Shown here: piece after piece, positions 51,798-61,618 of the stretch
Layout: every line of letters starts with the position of its first letter
Position numbering within the stretch: position 1 is the first letter of the stretch
Made by a program: the position numbers and the translations under genes
Source: Nemertoderma westbladi
Lineage: Eukaryota; Xenacoelomorpha; Nemertodermatida; Nemertodermatidae
NCBI GenBank assembly: GCA_032718475.1
Contig: JAUCBJ010009062.1
Span: forward strand, 55,837-119,836
Direction: 5' to 3'
Length of the DNA stretch: 64,000 bases
The notes under the pieces: generated by a model
Database searches by the model: none
What the model was told of the DNA's origin: nothing
Seen by the model: the letters and a program-made list of their open reading frames with translations, nothing else

Positions 51798-51805
51798 CAC
51801 CCATG
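51798..51805. repeat. hAT target-site duplication, left
   Basis: CACCCATG, repeated at 52687-52694. The first LINE copy has it once, which proves the duplication. Confidence 0.9.
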
Positions 51806-52686
51806 CAGGGTTGTTGCAATTTTGGATTAAATTAATCAAAGTTTATAGTATATGAGGCAGGTTTTCAGTAACACTCACTTTATTTTACACTTCTGAAATA
51901 TTAGTAAGATAAAGTTATATTAAAATTATCTTATAATTGATTACTGGATGGTTTACTGAAATAAAAATTAGATATAATCAAAACATTTCCGTTCTGCTGG
52001 AACTTTTTTTTAGATGTTCAACAAATTTATTTAACCATTTAAACTTCGGGATCCCGTTTCAAAAAAGTCGGAATCGGGATTCGATATTTCACTGGAATCC
52101 CGGTTTATCGGCTTTTTTTTAAACATTAGTGCATTGATTAAGCCAGAAGTCATCCGATTGTTTAAATATAAAATCTGATTTAAATAAAAAAATCTGATTT
52201 AAATAAGAAAAAAGTGATTTAAATGGGTGACTACAAAACAAAGACCAAAGACCTAAATAATAAAGACCTGCATAGTCTTTTAAACATGTGCTAACTTTCG
52301 TTTATTGTTTTGGTTCCCCCAACAAGCCTCTGTAACATGCTCCTTTACTAACCTGTTCCTTTAAATGAAATGTAACCTAACGCTCTTTGGCACTTGTACA
52401 AAACAAAGATATAAAGTCGCGTTACGTCCTAAAGGGGATTAGGTCCCATTGCCATTTACAGGAGCAGGTTAGTAAAGGAGCAGGTTACAGAGGCGTGTTT
52501 GGGGAACCAAAACAATAAACGAAAGTTAACACATGTGTTTCATACAGGTCTTTGTTATATGGGTCTTTGCTTTTTAGTCACCCGATTTAAATGAAAAAAA
52601 ATCCGATTTAAATCAAATAAATCTGATTTAAATAAAAAAAATCTGATTTTTTTGATTAAAAAAAATCATGATTTATATCAACCCTG
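51806..52686. mobile_element. Non-autonomous hAT-like DNA transposon
   Basis: An 881-bp insertion begins CAGGGTTG and ends CAACCCTG, a perfect 8-bp inverted terminus, and is flanked by the 8-bp duplication CACCCATG. Eight-base duplications and CAGGG ends are the hallmark of hAT elements. The insertion is dated after the LINE because the uninterrupted LINE copy supplies the empty site. There is no transposase frame. Subterminal GATTTAAAT repeats with A-rich spacers (52170-52225 and 52584-52665) may be transposase-binding sites, as is common in hAT ends. Most of the middle is a foldback structure. Confidence 0.85.
52225..52583. mobile_element. Foldback / long-TIR element nested in the hAT
   Basis: Two imperfect inverted arms, 52225-52367 and 52453-52583, begin GGGTGACTA and end TAGTCACCC around an 85-bp centre. 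Shared arm landmarks are AACTTTCGTTTATTG, TTTTGGTTCC, CCTCTGTAAC and CTCCTTTACTAACCTG. GATTTAAAT flanks both sides and could be a 9-bp duplication, which would fit a Mutator-like element with long arms. However the surrounding hAT subterminal region has many GATTTAAAT copies, so this may be coincidence. No frame is encoded. Confidence 0.6.
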
Positions 52687-52694
52687 CACCCATG
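52687..52694. repeat. hAT target-site duplication, right
   Basis: CACCCATG, matching 51798-51805. Confidence 0.9.
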
Positions 52695-53835
52695 ACATTT
52701 GCTAGATCATCCGCTTCTTCAAGGCCAGTGTCCTTTAAGATGCGTCTCAAGAAAATCATGGGCTGTCCACCATGCTTATTCAGTCCATGAGGCTGCCAAA
52801 GTATAAGTTTATGCACTGGCTGGTCCTCACGGTGAAAACAATTTCCTGCAAAGCGGAGGCGATTTTGTTCTAGTGTCAAGCTTGGGGGAACCAATGAGAC
52901 ACCTCCAATGTTACATAGTGTCTGGTTGGAGAGGTGTGCATTGTACTTGACACAATGTACCCGGCGTAGCATTCTTGTGCATGTGCCATCCAGAGATTTG
53001 GTGTCCTCAGCAGTTAGAGCCCAACATGGACTCTCATAGAGAGGTACTGGAACTACTGCTGCTCTAAATAATCGGACCTTAAGTTTCCGATTAATTCTCG
53101 GTGACTTCCAAATCCTGCAAAGCATATTCAAGGCTGCCCAATGCTTTCCCTTACGAATTCGAAGGTCCTCACCTGACTTCCGGATCAATGATCCCAGGTA
53201 ACAGAAGTCGTCCACATGCTCAAGCATACCATCCTTTGAGCTTATGCTCATCCGATCAGAGACTTGCTGAGGACTTTCAAAGTTAACTGTCAAAATTTTG
53301 GTTTTTCTGGAGTTAATAAAAAGACCAACACTAGAAGCAGCATGTTCTAATGAGCTGAGGAGCCGTTGGGCTCCCTCTAGTGATTCTGAGAGTACTCCTA
53401 AGTCATCAGCAAAGTCTAGATCAGTTAGGTACTTGGCAGGATTTCCTCGACTTCTGGGGCCAGTAGGTGGAGTTATCATCACCCCATCATCATTATGATG
53501 ATCTAAGGACGTGCGTAGAACATAGCCAACCACAATTATGAACAAGAATGGTGCAAGTGTGTCTCCCTGGAGGACGTCCCATTACACTTCAAATGGTTCT
53601 CTGTCACCGTCAACAGTAGAGACAAATGTTGTCGAACCATCGTATACTGATCTGATTGCTGCAATAATTTCATCAGGAATCCCATATAATGAAAGTATGC
53701 TGAACATACGTGAGAGAGAGACAGAATCAAAGGCCTTGAAGAAGTCAACAAAGATAACAGCCAGATGCCTATATTTCCTTTTTGATAACTCTTCAATTAT
53801 CCTTCGGGTATCCTATGGGCTCCATGGTCCCACGA

Positions 53836-53931
53836 ATGCCGAATTGGCCAAATGCCAAAATAAGGATCACGAGACGAATTACAGAAATGCTGAAATGTTT
53901 GATCCTGTTTAAACACTTAGTTAGTAGGCCT
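53836..53931. other. Short unique stretch of the island
   Basis: Sequence between the truncated LINE 5' end and the subterminal repeats. No gene or motif is seen. Confidence 0.5.
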
Positions 53932-54090
53932 ACAACATGAATAAACCATGCAGTTAGGTGTATAATAATACTGTTTGGGTTTGCAGTTAGCACAACATTA
54001 ATTAGACCTTGCAGTTAGGTGTATAGTAACACTGTTCAGGTTTGCAGTTAGCACAACATTAATAGACAATGCAGTTAGGGCTATGGTATA
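53932..54090 (+). repeat. 60-bp subterminal repeats of the island
   Basis: About two and a half copies of a 60-61-bp unit. ACAACAT starts at 53932, 53992 and 54053, and GCAGTTAGG at 53950, 54011 and 54071. AGTTAGCAC, the reverse complement of the left-end GTGCTAACT, is included at 53985 and 54045 and again outside the repeats at 54178. The GCAGTTAG core is also the joint sequence of the neighbouring satellite. Confidence 0.75.
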
Positions 54091-54169
54091 TGTGTAGTCT
54101 TTACCACCCTTGTACTCTAGCGACCTTCCAGAGAATTTGTTAGTTAGGTGTATAGTTGATTTGCATGCG

Positions 54170-54236
54170 TCTGGAACAGTTAGCACATTGGACGAAAAAG
54201 AGCACGTTAGCGTTTCGAGTGGTTTGCCGGTATACG
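54170..54236 (-). repeat. Right terminal inverted repeat of the island
   Basis: Reverse complement matches the left end 48703-48770: GGCAAA, GCTCTTTTTC and TGTGCTAACT in the same order, with a 5-bp indel before the second block. Confidence 0.6.
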
Positions 54237-54249
54237 TGCAGTTAGTAAT

Positions 54250-55530
54250 TGCATAAGGTGTGTTTGTAAGGATGCAGTTAGTAATTGCATAAGGTGTGTT
54301 TGTAAGGATGCAGTTCAGTGATAGTAATCGCATAAGGTGCGTTTTTAAGGATGCAGTTAGTAATCGCATAAGGTGTGTTTGTAAGGATGCAGTTAGTAAT
54401 TGCATAAGGTGTGTTTGTAAGGATGCAGTTCAGTGATAGTAATCGCATAAGGTGTGTTTGTAAGGATGCAGTTAGTAATCGCATAAGGTGTGTTTGTAAG
54501 GATGCAGTTAGTAATCGCATAAGGTTTGTTTGTAAGGATGCAGTTAGTAATCGCATAAGGTGTGTTTGTAAGGATGCAGTTAGTAATCGCATAATGTGTG
54601 TTTGTAAGGATGCAGTTAGTAATCGCATAATGTGTGTTTGTAAGGATGCAGTTAGTAATCGCATAAGGTGTGTTTGTAAGGATGCAGTTAGTAATCGCAT
54701 AAGGTGTGTTTGTAAGGATGCAGTTAGTAATTGCATAAGGTGTGTTTGTAAGGATGCAGTTCAGTGATAGTAATCGCATAAGGTGTGTTTGTAAGGATGC
54801 AGTTCAGTGATAGTAATCGCATAAGGTGCGTTTTTAAGGATGCAGTTAGTAATCGCATAAGGTGTGTTTGTAAGGATGCAGTTAGTAATTGCATAAGGTG
54901 TGTTTGTAAGGATGCAGTTCAGTGATAGTAATCGCATAAGGTGTGTTTGTAAGGATGCAGTTCAGTGATAGTAATCGCATAAGGTGCGTTTTTAAGGATG
55001 CAGTTAGTAATCGCATAAGGTGTGTTTGTAAGGATGCAGTTAGTAATTGCATAAGGTGTGTTTGTAAGGATGCAGTTCAGTGATAGTAATCGCATAAGGT
55101 GTGTTTGTAAGGATGCAGTTAGTAATCGCATAAGGTGTGTTTGTAAGGATGCAGTTAGTAATCGCATAAGGTTTGTTTGTAAGGATGCAGTTAGTAATCG
55201 CATAAGGTGTGTTTGTAAGGATGCAGTTAGTAATCGCATAATGTGTGTTTGTAAGGATGCAGTTAGTAATCGCATAATGTGTGTTTGTAAGGATGCAGTT
55301 AGTAATCGCATAAGGTGTGTTTGTAAGGATGCAGTTAGTAATCGCATAAGGTGTGTTTGTAAGGATGCAGTTAGTAATTGCATAAGGTGTGTTTGTAAGG
55401 ATGCAGTTCAGTGATAGTAATCGCATAAGGTGTGTTTGTAAGGATGCAGTTCAGTGATAGTAATCGCATAAGGTGTGTTTGTAAGGATGCAGTTCAGTGA
55501 TAGTAATCGCATAAGGTTTGTTTGTAAGGA
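54250..55530 (+). repeat. 647-bp tandem duplication
   Basis: Unit order from 54278 recurs from about 54925 (offset 647), including a GTGCGTTTTTAAGG unit, a GGTTTGTTTG unit and two adjacent CATAATGTG units. Confidence 0.85.
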
Positions 55531-56355
55531 TGCAGTTAGTAATTGCATAAGGTGTGTTTGTAAGGATGCAGTTCAGTGATAGTAATCGCATAAGGTGTGT
55601 TTGTAAGGATGCAGTTCAGTGATAGTAATCGCATAAGGTGTGTTTGTAAGGATGCAGTTCAGTGATAGTAATCGCATAAGGTTTGTTTGTAAGGATGCAG
55701 TTAGTAATCGCATAAGGTGTGTTTGTAAGGATGCAGTTAGTAATCGCATAAGGTGTGTTTGTAAGGATGCAGTTAGTAATTGCATAAGGTGTGTTTGTAA
55801 GGATGCAGTTCAGTGATAGTAATCGCATAAGGTGTGTTTGTAAGGATGCAGTTCAGTGATAGTAATCGCATAAGGTGTGTTTGTAAGGATGCAGTTCAGT
55901 GATAGTAATCGCATAAGGTGTGTTTGTAAGGATGTAGTTCAGTGATAGTAATCGCATAAGGTTTGTTTGTAAGGATGCAGTTAGTAATCGCATAAGGTGT
56001 GTTTGTAAGGATGCAGTTAGTAATCGCATAAGGTGTGTTTGTAAGGATGCAGTTCAGTGATAGTAATCGCATAAGGTTTGTTTGTAAGGATGCAGTTAGT
56101 AATCGCATAAGGTGTGTTTGTAAGGATGCAGTTAGTAATCGCATAAGGTGTGTTTGTAAGGATGCAGTTAGTAATTGCATAAGGTGTGTTTGTAAGGATG
56201 CAGTTAGTAATCGCATAAGGTGTGTTTGTAAGGATGCAGTTAGTAATTGCATAAGGTGTGTTTGTAAGGATGCAGTTAGTAATCGCATAAGGTGCGTTTG
56301 TAAGGATGCAGTTCAGTGATAGTAATCGCATAAGGTGTGTTTGTAAGGATGTAGT

Positions 56356-57240
56356 TCAGTGATAGTAATCGCATAAGGTGTGTTTGTAAGGATGTAGTTC
56401 AGTGATAGTAATCGCATAAGGTGTGTTTGTAAGGATGTAGTTCAGTGATAGTAATCGCATAAGGTGTGTTTGTAAGGATGCAGTTAGTAATCGCATAAGG
56501 TGTGTTTGTAAGGATGCAGTTAGTAATCGCATAAGGTGTGTTTGTAAGGATGCAGTTAGTAATCGCATACGGTGTGTTTGTAAGGATGCAGCTAGTAATC
56601 GCATAAGGTGTGTTTGTAAGGATGTAGTTCAGTGATAGTAATCGCATAAGGTGTGTTTGTAAGGATGTAGTTCAGTGATAGTAATCGCATAAGGTGTGTT
56701 TGTAAGGATGTAGTTCAGTGATAGTAATCGCATAAGGTGTGTTTGTAAGGATGTAGTTCAGTGATAGTAATCGCATAAGGTGTGTTTGTAAGGATGCAGT
56801 TAGTAATTGCATAAGGTGTGTTTGTAAGGATGCAGTTAGTAATTGCATAAGGTGTGTTTGTAAGGATGCAGTTAGTAATCGCATAAGGTGCGTTTGTAAG
56901 GATGCAGTTCAGTGATAGTAATCGCATAAGGTGTGTTTGTAAGGATGTAGTTCAGTGATAGTAATCGCATAAGGTGTGTTTGTAAGGATGTAGTTCAGTG
57001 ATAGTAATCGCATAAGGTGTGTTTGTAAGGATGTAGTTCAGTGATAGTAATCGCATAAGGTGTGTTTGTAAGGATGCAGTTAGTAATCGCATAAGGTGTG
57101 TTTGTAAGGATGCAGTTAGTAATCGCATAAGGTGTGTTTGTAAGGATGCAGTTAGTAATCGCATAAGGTGTGTTTGTAAGGATGTAGTTCAGTGATAGTA
57201 ATCGCATAAGGTGTGTTTGTAAGGATGTAGTTCAGTGATA
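56356..57240 (+). repeat. 280/316-bp higher-order repeat
   Basis: Cassettes of three or four GATGTAGTTCAG 43-mers followed by three or four 36-mers start at 56356, 56672 and 56952. The offsets 316 and 280 differ by one 36-mer. Confidence 0.7.
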
Positions 57241-57617
57241 GTAATCGCATAAGGTGCGTTTGTAAGGATGCAGTTAGTAATCGCATAAGGTGCGTTTGTA
57301 AGGATGCAGTTAGTAATCGCATAAGGTGCGTTTGTAAGGATGCAGTTAGTAATCGCATAAGGTGTGTTTGTAAGGATGCAGTTCAGTGATAGTAATCGCA
57401 TAAGGTGTGTTTGTAAGGATGCAGTTAGTAATCGCATAAGGTGTGTTTGTAAAGATGCAGTTAGTAATCGCATAAGGTGTGTTTGTAAGGATGCAGTTAG
57501 TAATCGCATAAGGTGTGTTTTTAAGGATGCAGTTAGTAATCGCATAAGGTGTGTTTGTAAGGATGCAGTTCAGTGATAGTAATCGCATAAGGTGTGTTTG
57601 TAAGGATGCAGTTCAGT

Positions 57618-58449
57618 GACTCCAGTAATCGCATAAGGTGTGTTTGTAAGGATGCAGTTAGTAATCGCATAAGGTGTGTTTGTAAGGATGCAGTTAGTAA
57701 TCGCATAAGGTGTGTTTGTAAGGATGCAGTTCAGTGATAGTAATCGCATAAGGTGTGTTTGTAAGGATGCAGTTCAGTGACTCCAGTAATCGCATAAGGT
57801 GTGTTTGTAAGGATGCAGTTAGTAATCGCATAAGGTGTGTTTGTAAGGATGCAGTTCAGTGATAGTAATCGCATAAGGTGTGTTTGTAAGGATGCAGTTC
57901 AGTGACTCCAGTAATCGCATAAGGTGTGTTTGTAAGGATGCAGTTAGTAATCGCATAAGGTGTGTTTGTAAGGATGCAGTTCAGTGATAGTAATCGCATA
58001 AGGTGTGTTTGTAAGGATGCAGTTCAGTGACTCCAGTAATCGCATAAGGTGTGTTTGTAAGGATGCAGTTAGTAATCGCATAAGGTGTGTTTGTAAGGAT
58101 GCAGTTCAGTGATAGTAATCGCATAAGGTGTGTTTGTAAGGATGCAGTTCAGTGACTCCAGTAATCGCATAAGGTGTGTTTGTAAGGATGCAGTTAGTAA
58201 TCGCATAAGGTGTGTTTGTAAGGATGCAGTTCAGTGATAGTAATCGCATAAGGTGTGTTTGTAAGGATGCAGTTCAGTGACTCCAGTAATCGCATAAGGT
58301 GTGTTTGTAAGGATGCAGTTAGTAATCGCATAAGGTGTGTTTGTAAGGATGCAGTTCAGTGATAGTAATCGCATAAGGTGTGTTTGTAAGGATGCAGTTC
58401 AGTGACTCCAGTAATCGCATAAGGTGTGTTTGTAAGGATGCAGTTCAGT
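57618..58449 (+). repeat. 125-bp higher-order repeat (46+36+43)
   Basis: GACTCC occurs at 57618, 57779, 57904, 58029, 58154, 58279 and 58404. After a first interval of 161 bp, five successive intervals are exactly 125 bp, one 46-mer, one 36-mer and one 43-mer. The final 46-mer is doubled at 58450. Internal sequence is essentially identical. Confidence 0.9.
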
Positions 58450-58586
58450 GACTCCAGTAATCGCATAAGGTGTGTTTGTAAGGATGCAGTTAGTAATCGC
58501 ATAAGGTGTGTTTGTAAGGATGCAGTTCAGTGATAGTAATGGCATAAGGTGTGTTTGTAAGGATGCAGTTAGTAATCGCATAAGGT

Positions 58587-59334
58587 GTGTTTGTAAGGAT
58601 GCAGTTCAGTGATAGTAATCGCATAAGGTGTGTTTGTAAGGATGCAGTTAGTAATCGCATAAGGTGTGTTTGTAAGGATGCAGTTAGTAATCGCATAAGG
58701 TGTGTTTGTAAGGATGCAGTTAGTAATCGCATAAGGTGTGTTTGTAAGGATGCAGTTAGTAATCGCATAAGGTGTGTTTGTAAGGATGCAGTTCAGTGAT
58801 AGTAATCGCATAAGGTGTGTTTGTAAGGATGCAGTTAGTAATCGCATAAGGTGTGTTTGTAAGGATGCAGTTAGTAATCGCATAAGGTGTGTTTGTAAGG
58901 ATGCAGTTAGTAATCGCATAAGGTGTGTTTGTAAGGATGCAGTTAGTAATCGCATAAGGTGTGTTTGTAAGGATGCAGTTCAGTGATAGTAATCGCATAA
59001 GGTGTGTTTGTAAGGATGCAGTTAGTAATCGCATAAGGTGTGTTTGTAAGGATGCAGTTAGTAATCGCATAAGGTGTGTTTGTAAGGATGCAGTTAGTAA
59101 TCGCATAAGGTGTGTTTGTAAGGATGCAGTTAGTAATCGCATAAGGTGTGTTTGTAAGGATGCAGTTCAGTGATAGTAATCGCATAAGGTGTGTTTGTAA
59201 GGATGCAGTTAGTAATCGCATAAGGTGTGTTTGTAAGGATGCAGTTAGTAATCGCATAAGGTGTGTTTGTAAGGATGCAGTTAGTAATCGCATAAGGTGT
59301 GTTTGTAAGGATGCAGTTAGTAATCGCATAAGGT
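58587..59334 (+). repeat. 187-bp higher-order repeat (43+4x36)
   Basis: Cassettes of one 43-mer and four 36-mers start at 58587, 58774, 58961 and 59148, 187 bp apart and essentially identical. The last is extended by further 36-mers. Confidence 0.9.
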
Positions 59335-61601
59335 GTGTTTGTAAGGATGCAGCTAGTAATCGCATAAGGTGTGTTTGTAAGGATGCAGTTAGTAATCGCA
59401 TAAGGTGTGTTTGTAAGGATGCAGTTAGTAATCGCATAAGGTGTGTTTGTAAGGATGCAGTTAGTAATCGCATAAGGTGTGTTTGTAAGGATGCAGTTAG
59501 TAATCGCATAAGGTGTGTTTGTAAGGATGCAGTTAGTAATTGCATAAGGTGTGTTTGTAAGGATGCAGTTAGTAATCGCATAAGGTGTGTTTGTAAGGAT
59601 GCAGTTAGTAATCGCATAAGGTGTGTTTGTAAGGACATATGCAGTTCAGTGATAGTAATCGCATAAGGTGTGTTTGTAAGGATGCAGTTAGTAATCGCAT
59701 AAGGTGTGTTTGTAAGGATGCAGTTAGTAATCGCATAAGGTGTGTTTGTAAGGATGCAGTTAGTAATCGCATAAGGTGTGTTTGTAAGGATGCAGTTCAG
59801 TGATAGTAATCGCATAAGGTGTGTTTGTAAGGATGCAGTTAGTAATCGCATAAGGTGTGTTTGTAAGGATGCAGTTCAGTGATAGTAATCGCATAAGGTG
59901 TGTTTGTAAGGATGCAGTTCAGTGATAGTAATCGCATAAGGTGTGTTTGTAAGGATGCAGTTCAGTGATAGTAATCGCATAAGGTGTGTTTGTAAGGATG
60001 CAGTTAGTAATCGCATAAGGTGTGTTTGTAAGGATGCAGTTCAGTGATAGTAATCGCATAAGGTGTGTTTGTAAGGATGCAGTTCAGTGACTCCAGTAAT
60101 CGCATAAGGTGTGTTTGTAAGGATGCAGTTCAGTGACTCCAGTAATCGCATAAGGTGTGTTTGTAAGGATGCAGTTAGTAATCGCATAAGGTGTGTTTGT
60201 AAGGATGCAGTTCAGTGATAGTAATGGCATAAGGTGTGTTTGTAAGGATGCAGTTAGTAATCGCATAAGGTGTGTTTGTAAGGATGCAGTTCAGTGATAG
60301 TAATCGCATAAGGTGTGTTTGTAAGGATGCAGTTAGTAATCGCATAAGGTGTGTTTGTAAGGATGCAGTTCAGTGATAGTAATGGCATAAGGTGTGTTTG
60401 TAAGGATGCAGTTAGTAATCGCATAAGGTGTGTTTGTAAGGATGCAGTTCAGTGATAGTAATAGCATAAGGTGTGTTTGTAAGGATGCAGTTAGTAATCG
60501 CATAAGGTGTGTTTGTAAGGATGCAGTTCAGTGATAGTAATCGCATAAGGTGTGTTTGTAAGGATGCAGTTCAGTGATAGTAATCGCATAAGGTGTGTTT
60601 GTAAGGATGCAGTTAGTAATCGCATAAGGTGTGTTTGTAAGGATGCAGTTAGTAATCGCATAAGGTGTGTTTGTAAGGATGCAGTTAGTAATCGCATAAG
60701 GTGTGTTTGTAAGGATGCAGTTAGTAATCGCATAAGGTGTGTTTGTAAGGATGCAGTTAGTAATCGCATAAGGTGTGTTTGTAAGGATGCAGTTAGTAAT
60801 CGCATAAGGTGTGTTTGTAAGGATGCAGTTAGTAATCGCATAAGGTGTGTTTGTAAGGATGCAGTTCAGTGATAGTAATCGCATAAGGTGTGTTTGTAAG
60901 GATGCAGTTCAGTGATAGTAATCGCATAAGGTGTGTTTGTAAGGATGCAGTTCAGTGATAGTAATCGCATAAGGTGTGTTTGTAAGGATGCAGTTAGTAA
61001 TCGCATAAGGTGTGTTTGTAAGGATGCAGTTAGTAATCGCATAAGGTGTGTTTGTAAGGATGCAGTTCAGTGATAGTAATCGCATAAGGTGTGTTTGTAA
61101 GGATGCAGTTAGTAATCGCATAAGGTGTGTTTGTAAGGATGCAGTTCAGTGATAGTAATGGCATAAGGTGTGTTTGTAAGGATGCAGTTAGTAATCGCAT
61201 AAGGTGTGTTTGTAAGGATGCAGTTCAGTGATAGTAATAGCATAAGGTGTGTTTGTAAGGATGCAGTTAGTAATCGCATAAGGTGTGTTTGTAAGGATGC
61301 AGTTCAGTGATAGTAATCGCATAAGGTGTGTTTGTAAGGATGCAGTTCAGTGATAGTAATCGCATAAGGTGTGTTTGTAAGGATGCAGTTAGTAATCGCA
61401 TAAGGTGTGTTTGTAAGGATGCAGTTAGTAATCGCATAAGGTGTGTTTGTAAGGATGCAGTTAGTAATCGCATAAGGTGTGTTTGTAAGGATGCAGTTAG
61501 TAATCGCATAAGGTGTGTTTGTAAGGACATATGCAGTCCAATGACTCAATTTATTCGTGATCTAAAATTACAGATTACTCTCAATGAGATATTATATTAT
61601 T

Positions 61602-61618
61602 AGGGGGGAGGTCCCCCC
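61602..61618. other. G-run / C-run hairpin
   Basis: GGGGGG, AGGT, CCCCCCC can fold into a short, very stable stem about 50 bp outside the satellite edge. It might be a transposon terminus or a structural boundary; no partner is visible. Confidence 0.4.

Larger units (their letters stand above)
51714..53835 (-). pseudogene. Second LINE copy, 5' truncated and broken
   Basis: Same element as 31134-34281, minus strand. The 3' end (51714-51805) and the rest (52695-53835) are split by an 881-bp hAT insertion. It matches the first copy from the end of the reverse transcriptase motif A region (FRKGRGTMEPI side) to the 3' terminus and stops at about 53835, a 5' truncation typical of LINE insertions. 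Breaks visible: an in-frame TAA (53582-53584) replacing the TTA leucine just before motif B; a net 2-bp loss near 53806-53815; a D-to-G change in the VVDYVLR segment; and the hAT insertion, which makes the frame end a few codons into the hAT. No clear target-site duplication is seen. It is non-functional. Confidence 0.9.
48703..54236. mobile_element. 5.5-kb transposon-like island with inverted ends
   Basis: This island interrupts the satellite. The left flank stops at GTAAGGATG and the right flank resumes at (TG)CAGTTAGTAATTGC, so the satellite phase is kept; the ATTGCAT unit on the right is also the one predicted next by the 79-bp repeat on the left. Its ends are similar in inverted orientation: GGCAAA (48707 and complement at 54223-54228), GCTCTTTTTC (48737-48746 and complement at 54194-54203), then after the same 6-bp gap TGTGCTAACT (48753-48762 and complement at 54178-54187). 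The outermost bases do not match exactly and the duplication is at most TG, so the exact ends and the superfamily are unresolved. No transposase is visible. The element is probably non-autonomous and old, since several other elements have inserted in it. Confidence 0.6.
54237..61549 (+). repeat. Satellite array, block 3, with degenerate right edge
   Basis: Same satellite, same orientation, starting at (TG)CAGTTAGTAATTGC. Clean units end at 61527. The last unit has a CATA insertion (GGACATATGCAG) and fades into GTCCAATGACTCAA, which still resembles the 46-mer tail CAGTGACTCC. The same CATA insertion occurs once inside the block near 59635. GATGGCAT-like AATGGCAT and AATAGCAT variants recur at 58540, 60220, 60380, 60460, 61155 and 61235. 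The block shows no gene. Confidence 0.97.

Noticed and set aside
52673-53545. Separate 290-codon reverse transcriptase gene
   Set aside because: It is the 3' part of the broken second LINE copy. Its apparent start is a TTG inside the domain, an in-frame stop lies 13 codons upstream, and its end is inside the hAT.
53998-54405. A 135-codon minus-strand gene at the satellite-island border
   Set aside because: It is a satellite frame running into the 60-bp repeats, which also stay open because their period is a multiple of three. No independent coding evidence.
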